Under the pieces are notes generated by a model, which made no database searches, had not been told where the DNA came from, and saw nothing but the letters and a program-made list of their open reading frames with translations. This document shows, piece after piece, positions 35,318-46,267 of a DNA stretch of 64,000 nucleotides. Every line of letters begins with the position of its first letter. Position 1 is the stretch's first letter. The stretch covers positions 3,410,001 through 3,474,000 of the forward strand of contig NZ_AP024235.1 in NCBI RefSeq assembly GCF_016756315.1, given 5' to 3'. Origin of the DNA: Alteromonas sp. KC3. Lineage in GTDB: Bacteria > Pseudomonadota > Gammaproteobacteria > Enterobacterales > Alteromonadaceae. Position numbers and translations under genes: made by a program.

Positions 35318-37093
35318 ATGAAAAAAGTCATACTGTGGTTATCTAGCCTACTTGCGTTGACTGTTGTTGGGTTGGGTATTTTCGTAACTTACCAATGGCA
35401 TACTGATAAGCCGTTATCCATGAGGGTGCTTGTGGATAGAGAAGTATTAAAACTGATGCTTTCAAGCCCTCAAATGAAAACGTCTCTTGGATTGCATCAT
35501 TTAGGGATTGATAAACACAACTATACCCTCGATAACGGTGACAAATTAACTATTATCGAAAAACTCCCTGATCTTGCTTCTATTAAATCGACAGTTTCAC
35601 AATATCGCGATCTGACAGGTCAAGAAAAAATAACGCAAGGCGCTGTCATTCATTTACTTGATCGCCTACAAGCGCTTCAGCCTTACCAGTATCACAATTA
35701 TCCCCTTGATACATTTGGTGGGTTACACAGCCGTTTTCCCGAATTTATGACCAATGATCACCCTATTGAGAATAAGAGTAATATAGAAAGCTATATAGCA
35801 CGGCTTAAAGATAGCGCTCGTTATTTTGACAACGTTATTAAGGGTGTGCGTCTGAGAGAAAGCTTAGGCATAGTCCCACCGTATATAGTTATCGAAAACG
35901 TGTTGGGGCAACTTTCAAAATTTGTTGCTCCTGCAGTTGAAGAGAACACGCTGTTAACGACGCTCAATACAAAAATGCTTACGCTAGACGAGCTAGAGCA
36001 CGATGAAAAACTAGCATTCTATCAAGAAGCAAAAGAGGCTATTTCCAACTACGTTTATCCCAGCTACAGCAAAATGATAACGTTGTATGAGGCACTTTTA
36101 GAGGTAACGCCAGAAGGTGTTGGTTATTGGCGTTTACCAGAAGGAGAAAAAGCCTACGAGGCATACCTACAGTTTTTTACTACGTTAGACACAACGCCAG
36201 ATGATGTGTATACAACTGGGGAAAGTGAAGTTGCCCGTCTCCAAGAACAAATGCTCGATATTCTCGCCAAAGATTTTGGTTTCCAGCAAATGACGTTCGC
36301 TCAAGCTATGAATTCATTCTTATCAAATGACGATCTCTACTTTGCTGACTCACAAGAAGGACGACAGGCATTATTGGATCAAATGCACGCTGAAAACGAA
36401 AAAATGAGAGCGGCATTACCACAGTTGTTTTCTCAACCTGACGTGCCCGATTTACAGTTTATTCGAAGCCCACTGCTTACTGAGGAAAATGACTCTCTAG
36501 CCCGATTTAGCAACAATTCAGTTTTGGTAAATTTAAGTGATATGAGGGCGCTACCTAAAAGTAGTTTGCCTGTATTAACCTTTCATGAGGGGATCCCGGG
36601 GCACCATTACCAAACTTCTGTAACTAGCGAGCTTGCGGGGCTGCCCTATATCATTTCACAAACACCATTCGGCTCCTATATGGAAGGATGGGCAATGTAC
36701 GCCGAACAGCTTGGTTATGAGCTTGGTTTTTATGAAACGCCAGAAGAAGTGCTTTCCTATCTTCACTACGACCTATTAAGAAGCGCAAGAATGGTTATAG
36801 ATACAGGTATCCATATAAAGCGATGGTCCCGTGAAAAAGCAGTTGCTTATCTGATGACTGAAGTTGCACTAAGTCAAAACGAAGCCGAAATTGAAGTGGA
36901 TAGAGCTATCGTTGTACCTGGTTCTGGGCCAATGTACAAAATGGGGCAACTCAAAATATTGTCATTACGTGAGCAATTGAAAGCGAGACTGGGCGAGAAA
37001 TTTTCGCTAAAGCATTTCCATGACCGAGTATTAGAAAATGGCGCATTACCGCTTCCCTTACTGGAAGATTTATTGTCTGAGAAAGGGGTGTAA
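35318..37093 (+). CDS. DUF885-family metallopeptidase-like protein, membrane-anchored
   Basis: 591 residues. The N-terminal hydrophobic helix (VILWLSSLLALTVVGLGIFV) is a signal anchor or signal peptide. The DUF885 domain fills the rest, with the zinc-type motif HEGIPGHHYQ (His423) and a downstream glutamate region (SYMEGWAMYAEQLGYELG), in the gluzincin pattern. Members are thought to be peptidases; the substrate is unknown. The start at 35318 follows GAGG; the frame extends 19 codons upstream without support. It is divergent from the CadC-like regulator and carries the phased repeats. A paralogue lies at 41.8 kb. Confidence 0.85.
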   Translation: MKKVILWLSSLLALTVVGLGIFVTYQWHTDKPLSMRVLVDREVLKLMLSSPQMKTSLGLHHLGIDKHNYTLDNGDKLTIIEKLPDLASIKSTVSQYRDLTGQEKITQGAVIHLLDRLQALQPYQYHNYPLDTFGGLHSRFPEFMTNDHPIENKSNIESYIARLKDSARYFDNVIKGVRLRESLGIVPPYIVIENVLGQLSKFVAPAVEENTLLTTLNTKMLTLDELEHDEKLAFYQEAKEAISNYVYPSYSKMITLYEALLEVTPEGVGYWRLPEGEKAYEAYLQFFTTLDTTPDDVYTTGESEVARLQEQMLDILAKDFGFQQMTFAQAMNSFLSNDDLYFADSQEGRQALLDQMHAENEKMRAALPQLFSQPDVPDLQFIRSPLLTEENDSLARFSNNSVLVNLSDMRALPKSSLPVLTFHEGIPGHHYQTSVTSELAGLPYIISQTPFGSYMEGWAMYAEQLGYELGFYETPEEVLSYLHYDLLRSARMVIDTGIHIKRWSREKAVAYLMTEVALSQNEAEIEVDRAIVVPGSGPMYKMGQLKILSLREQLKARLGEKFSLKHFHDRVLENGALPLPLLEDLLSEKGV

Positions 37094-37223
37094 AAATAGT
37101 AAGCTGTATGCTTTCGTGCCGCTTTAATTTCTAGAGCGGTATCTTGCTAGCTGACTCGAACAAAACCCGAAACGAGCCAAGCCTCCCCTTACACCTTCAA
37201 TGTATCACGGCTAAAAATATCAA

Positions 37224-37256
37224 AATTCAACTTTTTTTCACGTTTTTTTCAGTTTT
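37224..37256 (+). promoter_or_regulatory. Three phased 11-bp direct repeats (promoter of the 164-residue exported protein gene)
   Basis: AATTCAACTTT, TTTTCACGTTT, TTTTCAGTTTT in tandem, TTCA at 37226, 37237 and 37248. The site ends 62 nt before the ATG at 37318, the same distance as in the DUF885 promoter. No strong -10 is seen, which would fit an activator-dependent promoter. Confidence 0.55.
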
Positions 37257-37317
37257 AAGTTGTTAATTCACCGTAACTTTTTCCACACATCAACAATTCA
37301 CATATGGAAAATAAATC

Positions 37318-37812
37318 ATGAAAAAATTGACTTCTTTATTTTGCATCACGCTACTTCTAAACGCGTTTAGTACCCTCTCATATTCTCAGGAAGATACTAA
37401 AGACAACAAAGTATCTGATGATGAATGGCAAGCGTACCTTGACAACCTTGCCCCCGAGAAAAGTGAAATTACTGACTATTCAATGATGTTCTTTTTCGAC
37501 GTTGAGGTTGGACAAGAAGATACGTTTAAGGAATTAGTTGCAAAGTACTTCATTGAAGGCTCTAAGCTAGCCGGCGTGGCGGTTCCTACGCTTTATACTA
37601 TGACAACTGGCGAATATAGTTTCATGGTGATTTACCCTACCAACAATCCGGGAGAAGAATTCGAGTTTTCTAGAACGGCTGAAGACGTCAAGTTCATGAA
37701 ATCACTTGCGCAACATTACTCAAAAGAAGAAATAAAGCGTGGTTTTGACAAATTCTATTCTCTAATTAAGCGCAGTAAGAGAATTATCATTGGTAAGGTT
37801 GCACCTTACTAA
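37318..37812 (+). CDS. Exported 164-residue protein, unknown
   Basis: Signal peptide (LTSLFCITLLLNAFSTLSYS, cleavage near residue 23), then a compact mixed domain (about 50-164) with alternating strands and helices (YSMMFFFDVEVGQEDTFKEL, YSFMVIYPTNNPGEEFEFS, RSKRIIIGKVAPY). The strand-helix spacing resembles a dimeric alpha/beta-barrel (ABM-like) fold, but this is a guess. No family recognised. It has the shared phased repeats upstream and two strong terminators downstream, so it is a single-gene, probably highly expressed transcript in the CadC-like regulon. Confidence 0.75.
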   Translation: MKKLTSLFCITLLLNAFSTLSYSQEDTKDNKVSDDEWQAYLDNLAPEKSEITDYSMMFFFDVEVGQEDTFKELVAKYFIEGSKLAGVAVPTLYTMTTGEYSFMVIYPTNNPGEEFEFSRTAEDVKFMKSLAQHYSKEEIKRGFDKFYSLIKRSKRIIIGKVAPY

Positions 37813-37813
37813 C

Positions 37814-37852
37814 GGAGCCAGTTAAGGGAGACCGTTCCCTGGCTCCCTTTTT
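37814..37852 (+). terminator. First of two tandem terminators
   Basis: Stem GGAGCCAG / CTGGCTCC enclosing a second stem AGGGA / TCCCT, followed by TTTTT. It begins 2 nt after the stop codon. Confidence 0.8.
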
Positions 37853-37854
37853 CA

Positions 37855-37890
37855 GTTGCCAGACTATCTCGTGGGTCTGGCAACTTTTTT
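37855..37890 (+). terminator. Second of two tandem terminators
   Basis: Perfect 10-bp stem GTTGCCAGAC / GTCTGGCAAC, 10-nt loop, then TTTTTT. A textbook Rho-independent terminator. Confidence 0.9.
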
Positions 37891-37925
37891 AATTAGTGTT
37901 AGCATCAAGTAAAACTGACAAATGA

Positions 37926-39959
<2,034 letters not shown>

Positions 39960-39961
39960 TA

Positions 39962-41140
39962 TTACTCGTGGCTACGCTGCAACGCTTCTAGCTTTGCAGC
40001 GTAGAGCCCGCGATTGTCGGATGGATAAGAAAAGCTCACTGCTTTTTCCATCATTGTCAGCGCTTGTTCAATATTACCGTTAAAATAGTGCGCCTTTGAC
40101 AACCCTAGATACCCCTCAGCTAAGTACGGCCCCTCTTTTATCGCACGTTTGAAAAATACTTCTGCGCGCTCGTAGTTACCCTTTTTTAATGCATCATTAC
40201 CTAAGTCGTACCATCGGTAAGGATTGCTATCATCAGCGCGTAAATACAACTCACCTAAATTATTGAGTGCTTGTTTGTCGCCTACACTATCCAACAACAC
40301 CGCGTAATTGGTCAGTGTATGAATGGATTTATTATCGTTTTCTATTACAAACTCATAGAGGCTTCTGGCTTTTTCAAATAGCCCATGTTTTCGATACAAC
40401 ACTGCAAGTGTATTTATTGTTTCTGGGTTTGTATCGTCAAGTTTCATTGCCTCAGATAGATAGCTATAGGCCAAGCTACCGTTTTTGTTTCCCACTTCTT
40501 CAGCCGCCATATTTTGGTAATACATAGAAATAAAAGCATTTTCCGTGATGTATTCACCAAGGTCGTTCGATGCTGACGGGAAGTAATCAATTACCGCTCG
40601 ACTTCTAAAGAAAATCACCCCATCTTGTTTTTCGTGTTGGGGCTCAAGCACTATGCTGCGAACATGGGTAGAGGTTGTTAGTACACCATTGATTCTGCGA
40701 TAAAGCGGTGGGGTATGAACTTGTTGATAGAATACGTCAAGACCCACAAGTCTAGCTAACGCTGTTGTAAGCACTGCCAACGACAAACAATTGCCCGATT
40801 GCTTACTTAATGCCTCAGAAGCAGTAAATGTTTCACCAACATAATTAAAATGCTGAACGAGTTTATTAAGGTAGTCTGCCAGTCTGAAGTTAGGGGAAGT
40901 GTCTTGGTTTTCAGGCGCATAGTAGTACGACAAAAACTCCTGTTGCTGCGCTTGGCTTAGCGAAAATAGTGAGCTGGGTTGTGTTACAGGTGTATATCTA
41001 AACGTTGCACTTTCCCATTGAGGTCCTGCTATTTCCGGTTGTTCAACTTTTGCGGTCATTGGCGCACTCTGGCACGCTGACAACAACGCAATGGCAGCGG
41101 CACCTATTACCGACCTTTTCATCGACTGACTTATTTTCAC
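39962..41140 (-). CDS. TPR lipoprotein with transglutaminase-like N-terminal domain
   Basis: 392 residues. Signal peptide with lipobox LSAC (lipidated Cys near 22), a cysteine-protease/transglutaminase-like segment (KQSGNCLSLAVLTTALARLV with candidate Cys), then about five TPR units from residue 215 (for example NPETINTLAVLYRKHGLFEK, DNKSIHTLTNYAVLLDS). It is probably periplasmic, tethered to the outer membrane. The catalytic triad was not confirmed by eye beyond the Cys. It stands alone, with no clear operon partner. Confidence 0.75.
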   Translation of the reverse strand: MKISQSMKRSVIGAAAIALLSACQSAPMTAKVEQPEIAGPQWESATFRYTPVTQPSSLFSLSQAQQQEFLSYYYAPENQDTSPNFRLADYLNKLVQHFNYVGETFTASEALSKQSGNCLSLAVLTTALARLVGLDVFYQQVHTPPLYRRINGVLTTSTHVRSIVLEPQHEKQDGVIFFRSRAVIDYFPSASNDLGEYITENAFISMYYQNMAAEEVGNKNGSLAYSYLSEAMKLDDTNPETINTLAVLYRKHGLFEKARSLYEFVIENDNKSIHTLTNYAVLLDSVGDKQALNNLGELYLRADDSNPYRWYDLGNDALKKGNYERAEVFFKRAIKEGPYLAEGYLGLSKAHYFNGNIEQALTMMEKAVSFSYPSDNRGLYAAKLEALQRSHE

Positions 41141-41328
41141 TATCGTTCCCTCATATTGCAGCTTCCTTCATGGCAATAGCCTGCTAAGGCTCACATACAA
41201 CCATACGCATGCAACCTACCACTTAACGAATGTGTTTTTGAAAAACACGCTCACTCAACGTTACCAGAATGACATATTAACAATCAATAGAATCAGTAGG
41301 TCTGCACAAGCACAGGCTGTTCATACCA

Positions 41329-41664
41329 TTAAAACTGGTCAAACATAATTGCGTTGCCGTCAGGGTCTTTCACCACAAGATGACCAGGACCACTGTTCCC
41401 CTTTACGGGTACATCAATAGAAATACCCTTATCGAGTAAGTGGTCTTGCACAGCACGCACATCACTGGGGTTGAACGTTAGAATATTGTCTTCAAACATC
41501 CCTTCAAAAAGACCAATCATTGTTTGACCATTTTTCATGATAAGCCATTTCTCTTCCACCGAACCACACGATGGCATAGCGGCAAATCCCAAAGCTTCAT
41601 AGAATGTTTTAGATTCTTCAATATTGCTTACCGATAAGCTCAATGAAAACATACCCAATTCCAC
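41329..41664 (-). CDS. VOC (glyoxalase/bleomycin-resistance-like) family protein
   Basis: 111 residues with the paired beta-alpha-beta-beta-beta modules of the vicinal-oxygen-chelate fold: FSLSLSVSNIEESKTFYEAL at the start and GPGHLVVKDPDGNAIMFDQF at the end. It is a single short domain, probably dimeric. Metal ligands and substrate cannot be assigned. Monocistronic. Confidence 0.85.
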   Translation of the reverse strand: MELGMFSLSLSVSNIEESKTFYEALGFAAMPSCGSVEEKWLIMKNGQTMIGLFEGMFEDNILTFNPSDVRAVQDHLLDKGISIDVPVKGNSGPGHLVVKDPDGNAIMFDQF

Positions 41665-41765
41665 AACCTTTCTCCTTATTAGAAATTTAAAAAAAAATAC
41701 TCACATGCTCTAGATTCAATGTAATAGAGCCCTCGTGCAAAAACACTGCGGCTGGTCGCAAATAT

Positions 41766-41797
41766 AAAAAAAGCCAGTGATAAACATATCGACTGGC
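41766..41797 (-). terminator. Terminator of the second DUF885 gene
   Basis: On the minus strand, GCCAGT / ACTGGC stem with a 13-nt loop followed by seven T. It lies 24 nt after the stop at 41821. Confidence 0.8.
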
Positions 41798-41820
41798 CTT
41801 TTGCGTATCAGTGAATTGCC

Positions 41821-43653
41821 TTACCCTTTCTGGCTGGCAATCCAGCGGTCAATTTTTTGCTCTAAAATAGCCAGTGGAATACCACCAGTATTTAACACTT
41901 GAGCATGGAATTCACGAATATCAAATTTGCTTCCAAGTGCCTTTTCAGCACGAGCACGGAGCTCTTGAATTTTGAGAGCCCCAACTTTATACGACAGAGC
42001 CTGTGAAGGTATGGCAATATAACGCTCTACTTCAGCAACCACTTCGGTGCGCGTCATACCTGAGTTTTCAAGCATAAAGTCAATGGCTTGCTCACGTGTC
42101 CACCCCTTGGCATGAATACCGGTGTCAACCACAAGACGCATTGCGCGAAGCTGCTCATCCTGAAGCGTACCGTAACGGTTCCATGGATCCTCGAAGAAGC
42201 CCATTTCGTAGCCTAAGGTCTCCGAATACAATGCCCACCCCTCACCAAAAGCGGGTAAGAAGCTAAAACGCATAAATGAAGGCAACGCTTCGTTTTCTTG
42301 TGCAAGACTAACTTGGAAATGGTGACCCGGTGCGCCCTCGTGAAGATACAGCGTAACGTTACCTGTTGTTAATCGACTCGGTAGATCGTATGCATTGAAG
42401 TAAAAGGTCCCCGGTCGCGAACCATCAGGTGTACCAGGCTGATAAGAACCACCTGCACTAAATTGCTCAATAGCAGGGTCGTAGGGTTTAATCTCTAACT
42501 CTGATTTAGGCAGTAAAGAAAAGTACTGGTCGATTTTTTTGTCAACTTCTTTGCCAATATCATAGTAGCTCTGTGTTAATGCTTCTCGACTTTCAGGTTT
42601 GAACTTAGGATCAGTGCGCACGTAGTCAAAGAATTCATTCAACGTACCTTCAAAACCTACTTCGTCTTTTATTTCAAGCATATCGTTTTTAATACGCTTA
42701 ACTTCTTTAAGCCCCAAGTTGTGAAGCTCATCCGGTGTCATAGGTAATGTCGTAGAGTCTTCCACCATCAGCTGGTACAACTTAGCACCACCTTTCATGT
42801 CACTTAACCCAATGGTTTCACGGGCGACAGACAGATACTCATCTCGAAGGAAATCACGCATGCGTGCAGTTGCATCATAGATAGCTTGCGTCGCTTTTTC
42901 GTACTCAGCGGTTAAGCGTGCTTTTTCGTCACTAGAGAAGCTTTCAGGGAACATGTTAATTGGTCCCCAGAATTGCGACTCTTTAAGTGGTATCGCAAGT
43001 TGCGTATCCAGCTGTTTTATCACGCGGTCTATCGTCAGCTTGGTTTCAACAACACCACTTTCCATCCCCTCGCGGAACTTGTCGATTGAGCGGTCTGAAA
43101 TTGCGATATACTCTTCGTGTCTAGCGAGGTTGTTCTCGTAATCTTCAACAGTTTTGAATGGTGCTGCGCCTTTGCCACTCGCAAAAGTCGGGTAGAAAGT
43201 ATGAAAACCACTGAAATGATTAACCGGGCGCACTTCAGTTAAAGCTTCTATTTCGTCACTCGACATTTGAAGTGAACGTTCTTCGTTATACTTAAAAACG
43301 TCATAAGCTAGCTTATCGACATCGCTTAGCTGACTTCTGTCAATGTGCTTTAGTTCAGAAAGATTCAATAGTGTAGCGGTTCTACCAGCCAAGGCATGCG
43401 AGTCAGTAAAGAAGTCACCTATCTTGTCAGCGTAGCGCATATCACCACGAAAAATCGCCATAATTGGGTTTAGCTCAATGTCACGCTCATCAGCAGCTGC
43501 AAATAGCGCAAACAATTTATCGTGTTCAGTTTTTAGTTCTTGTTTGGCAGTCGCTTGCGCCTTGGGCGCATTATGCTCATGGGCTGTCACTGAAACTGTC
43601 CCCAAAGCAAGTGCTACGGCGCCACTTATCAGCAGGGTTTTGAATGCTTTCAT
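41821..43653 (-). CDS. DUF885-family metallopeptidase-like protein, exported
   Basis: 610 residues. Signal peptide (LLISGAVALALGTVSVTAH), then a DUF885 domain with zinc-type motif HEGAPGHHFQ (His438) and the downstream EGWALYSETLGYEMG glutamate segment. It is a paralogue of the protein at 35.3 kb and probably a periplasmic or extracellular peptidase. The start is placed at 43653, behind AAGGAAA; 34 upstream codons in frame lack a binding site and would spoil the signal peptide. It does not carry the phased promoter repeats of its paralogue. Confidence 0.88.
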   Translation of the reverse strand: MKAFKTLLISGAVALALGTVSVTAHEHNAPKAQATAKQELKTEHDKLFALFAAADERDIELNPIMAIFRGDMRYADKIGDFFTDSHALAGRTATLLNLSELKHIDRSQLSDVDKLAYDVFKYNEERSLQMSSDEIEALTEVRPVNHFSGFHTFYPTFASGKGAAPFKTVEDYENNLARHEEYIAISDRSIDKFREGMESGVVETKLTIDRVIKQLDTQLAIPLKESQFWGPINMFPESFSSDEKARLTAEYEKATQAIYDATARMRDFLRDEYLSVARETIGLSDMKGGAKLYQLMVEDSTTLPMTPDELHNLGLKEVKRIKNDMLEIKDEVGFEGTLNEFFDYVRTDPKFKPESREALTQSYYDIGKEVDKKIDQYFSLLPKSELEIKPYDPAIEQFSAGGSYQPGTPDGSRPGTFYFNAYDLPSRLTTGNVTLYLHEGAPGHHFQVSLAQENEALPSFMRFSFLPAFGEGWALYSETLGYEMGFFEDPWNRYGTLQDEQLRAMRLVVDTGIHAKGWTREQAIDFMLENSGMTRTEVVAEVERYIAIPSQALSYKVGALKIQELRARAEKALGSKFDIREFHAQVLNTGGIPLAILEQKIDRWIASQKG

Positions 43654-43729
43654 AGTATTTCCTTGTTTGTGAGCTTTAAAAGGCTCTTTGTCGTTTTTTA
43701 TAATCGTTGTGTGGTGTCGATAATTCGCG

Positions 43730-44359
43730 CTACGTTGGCAAATGAGAGTTTTCATTTTTCCATGCTTTTTCGTAGGCGGGACGGGCCAAAATACGCTTGA
43801 TATACTCGGCTACATTATCCTGAGGTATTGCCAGTTTGCTGCCTTTAGCCCAAGATAAAATATGACCCGCAATAATATCTGCCATGGTAAACATATTGCC
43901 ACATACGAACTCATTGTCGCCTAGCATGCTAGAAAACACCGATAATGCGCGTTGAAATTCCCATTCCCCCACTTCTCGCATGTCAGCAATTCGTTTTTCT
44001 GCAGGCAATGCAAAGGTATGTTTGGCGATATTCCAAATTGGTTGCTCTAGTTCATTAGTTAGAAACATCAACATTTCTTCGTACTTTGCTCGAGCAAAGC
44101 TACCACTTTCAGGAATGAATTCTTGCAAACCGTGGCGCTCGGCCAAGAATGTGACGATTGCAGCAGATTCAGATATTGCGCCCTCATCGGTAACAAGTAC
44201 CGGAATTTTCGATGCCGCATTAATGGCTTTGAATTTATCACTGAAATGTTCACCTTGTCGCAGGTTTATCAGATGATAATCGTAAGGAAGCCCGAGTTCT
44301 TCCAACGCCCACGCGACGCGCACGGAACGTGTCTTGGGATAACCGTAAAGTGTGTACAT
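43730..44359 (-). CDS. Glutathione S-transferase family protein
   Basis: 209 residues: N-terminal thioredoxin-like domain (MYTLYGYPKTRSVRVAWALE, then KIPVLVTDEGAISESAAIV with the conserved Glu-Ser-Ala that binds glutathione) and an all-helical C-terminal domain (MADIIAGHILSWAKG). The substrate is unknown. It is adjacent to but separate from the DUF885 gene, 76 nt away. Confidence 0.92.
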   Translation of the reverse strand: MYTLYGYPKTRSVRVAWALEELGLPYDYHLINLRQGEHFSDKFKAINAASKIPVLVTDEGAISESAAIVTFLAERHGLQEFIPESGSFARAKYEEMLMFLTNELEQPIWNIAKHTFALPAEKRIADMREVGEWEFQRALSVFSSMLGDNEFVCGNMFTMADIIAGHILSWAKGSKLAIPQDNVAEYIKRILARPAYEKAWKNENSHLPT

Positions 44360-44467
44360 GCCCAGCCCTTGTATGAACAGATAAGTGTTAACTGTAAGTT
44401 GAATAGGTAAAAAGTGCTAGTCGCGAAATGTTACTGAGTTTTTCCATGGCATGACTTGCCACAAGTG

Positions 44468-44806
44468 TCATGTAAGCAATACAAGGGTTAAACCAAATGC
44501 CAGTACACCACAAAAAACAGGGAGACCTAGCGTTTTAAACTTTCGCCAGACTAATGTGGTTACTAGCGTACCAACGACCGTTGCGACCCAACTTGCTTCA
44601 GAGGGCACTTTCGGTATTAACGATGCGCCTAGCATGGCAGCTATCATCAACGGCCCCAAAACACTTAACCATATTGGCAAATGCGCTTGTGTATTGTTTG
44701 CCTTGTGTTTATTGAAATGCCGCTGCGTCCAGATAAGAGGTGCTACACGCAACCCATATGTGCCTATCGCCGCCACAACAATAGCCACCCAGATATCAGT
44801 TTGCAT
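44468..44806 (-). CDS. azlD: AzlD-family small subunit of branched-chain amino-acid exporter
   Basis: 112 residues with four predicted transmembrane helices (for example WVAIVVAAIGTYGLRVAPLI, LPIWLSVLGPLMIAAMLGAS). It is the small partner that forms the AzlCD (YgaZH-like) exporter of branched-chain and similar amino acids. The start at 44806 follows AAAGGA and overlaps the azlC end by 11 nt, so the subunits are coupled. Confidence 0.92.
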   Translation of the reverse strand: MQTDIWVAIVVAAIGTYGLRVAPLIWTQRHFNKHKANNTQAHLPIWLSVLGPLMIAAMLGASLIPKVPSEASWVATVVGTLVTTLVWRKFKTLGLPVFCGVLAFGLTLVLLT

Positions 44807-45518
44807 GAGTGTGGTTCCTTTGGGCATACGTTGAAAGAAGATAGAACGCGAGTGCTCCAGCCATTGCGGCTAGTGGTATTGCAGCATTTTTAAAGGTACT
44901 TTGCGCGATAACTAGCGCCACGGTAATAGTCACAAGCAGCGCAGTTCCCCATCGTTTATTTGAAAATTTAGGGGCCAGTAATACAAGAAATAAAGCCGGT
45001 AGCGCAAACGGCATCACGCTATCTAGCACGGGCCATTTTTGTGTTAGTGTATCGCCAGCAATTGCTCCAACCGTCGTGCCCACTATCCAACTTAACCACG
45101 CTACTAATGAAACGCCTTTAAACCATCCCACTTTTTCTGTGTCTTTCATTGTAGGTAGACGGGTGTGGGCGAGTGCAAATATCTGGTCGGTTAAACCGTG
45201 CATTAAGTAAGGCCACGCTCGACTTGGTGGTAAGTAAGGCACTAAATTAGGCGCATAGACCACGTGACGCACATTGACCAACAATGTCATACAAACAGCT
45301 AGCCACAATGGCGAGCCCGATGCCACCATAGCGACGAGTAAAAATTGTGAAGCCCCAGCGTAAATGAACACTGAGATCAGGGTGGCTTCTAGGGTTGAGA
45401 AGCCTGCTTGAACCGCAATAACACCAAAAGAAATAGCGACAGGTATATAACCTCCTAGCAGCGGAAGACCATCTAAAACGCCTTGCTGCCATCCTCCTTT
45501 CTGTGTCAGCGCATTCAT
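44796..45518 (-). CDS. azlC: AzlC-family large subunit of amino-acid exporter
   Basis: 240-residue integral membrane protein with the AzlC signature (VLDGLPLLGGYIPVAISFGV, VFIYAGASQFLLVAM, LTDQIFALA). The start at 45518 has a strong AAGGAGG site and overlaps the stop of the regulator as ATGA. With AzlD it exports branched-chain or related amino acids. Regulator and transporter form a three-gene operon. Confidence 0.93.
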   Translation of the reverse strand: MNALTQKGGWQQGVLDGLPLLGGYIPVAISFGVIAVQAGFSTLEATLISVFIYAGASQFLLVAMVASGSPLWLAVCMTLLVNVRHVVYAPNLVPYLPPSRAWPYLMHGLTDQIFALAHTRLPTMKDTEKVGWFKGVSLVAWLSWIVGTTVGAIAGDTLTQKWPVLDSVMPFALPALFLVLLAPKFSNKRWGTALLVTITVALVIAQSTFKNAAIPLAAMAGALAFYLLSTYAQRNHTHAN

Positions 45519-46042
45519 TCTTTTTCCTCCTTGTGATACACAATCGTTATTAGGCACGTCGCCCATGTATCTTGTGTTTTGTAGACATGGGGTAAGTCGG
45601 CATTGAAAACTACACTGTCACCCGGCTTTAAGTGCTGCGTACGCCCTGTATTTCCTGCTTCTAATGCCCCACTCACCAGTACGATTGTTTCTTGCGTGCC
45701 TGTGGCGTGAGCTTCGGCCTCTCTCTCAGTATTAGGTGCAATAGACATCCAATAAGCGTCAACGTCGGGCGTCCCTTTCCCCTGCTCTATCAAGCGCACT
45801 TCTACGCCTTTCTCACCCACACTTGTACTCAACGGTTGAACCAATTCGCCAAAGGGTACGTCTAGTTGTTTGGCTAAACGCCAAATTGTGTCCAGTGTTG
45901 GGTTACCGTTTCCTTGCTCTAGTCTTGATAAATTTGACTTAGCAATGCCTGCCCCTGCAGCAAGTTGAGACAAAGACATGCCTTTTTCTTGTCTAAGCTT
46001 TTGTAAATGCCTGCCTAGGGTGTTTAACGTCGATTGATTCAA
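45515..46042 (-). CDS. XRE-family regulator with C-terminal cupin domain
   Basis: 175 residues: XRE helix-turn-helix (GRHLQKLRQEKGMSLSQLAA, AKSNLSRLEQGNGNPTLDTI) and a cupin ligand-binding domain (ETIVLVSGALEAGN, LKPGDSVVFNADLPHVYK). It is the probable local regulator of azlCD, responding to an amino acid. The start is set at TTG 46042, 9 nt after AGGA, since no ATG suits; the frame runs to 46120 but there overlaps the promoter. A palindrome (46092-46107) lies in that promoter. Confidence 0.85.
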   Translation of the reverse strand: MNQSTLNTLGRHLQKLRQEKGMSLSQLAAGAGIAKSNLSRLEQGNGNPTLDTIWRLAKQLDVPFGELVQPLSTSVGEKGVEVRLIEQGKGTPDVDAYWMSIAPNTEREAEAHATGTQETIVLVSGALEAGNTGRTQHLKPGDSVVFNADLPHVYKTQDTWATCLITIVYHKEEKE

Positions 46043-46091
46043 TGTAGGAAGTCCTAAGTTGCTCTGACACAAACCGTTCCATATAAAGAAC

Positions 46092-46120
46092 GCTCTATAT
46101 ATAGAACACCTTAAAGTCAA
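46092..46120 (-). promoter_or_regulatory. Promoter and palindromic operator of the XRE-azlCD operon
   Basis: On the minus strand a TTGACT -35 (46115-46120) and TATAGA -10-like element (15-nt spacer, a little short). They overlap the palindrome GTTCTATATATAGAGC (46092-46107), whose central 12 bases TCTATATATAGA are perfect. The placement fits autorepression by the XRE-cupin protein; inferred. Confidence 0.45.
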
Positions 46121-46173
46121 CAGAATTTTTAAACCTTAAGAGCAAAATCAGGCGTGATATAGTTATAATAATA

Positions 46174-46207
46174 AAAGGGTACTTCACTCGATGAGCGTGT
46201 ACCCTTT
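46174..46207 (-). terminator. Stem-loop after the VOC gene
   Basis: Perfect 9-bp stem AAAGGGTAC / GTACCCTTT with a 16-nt loop that holds a small CTC/GAG stem. On the minus strand TTATTATT follows. Probable terminator of the VOC gene ending at 46268. Confidence 0.65.
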
Positions 46208-46267
46208 GCTATATTGGTATGGCAGATTATTCATCAATTCTGCCAGTTGTTGAGGTGACGATTTACG

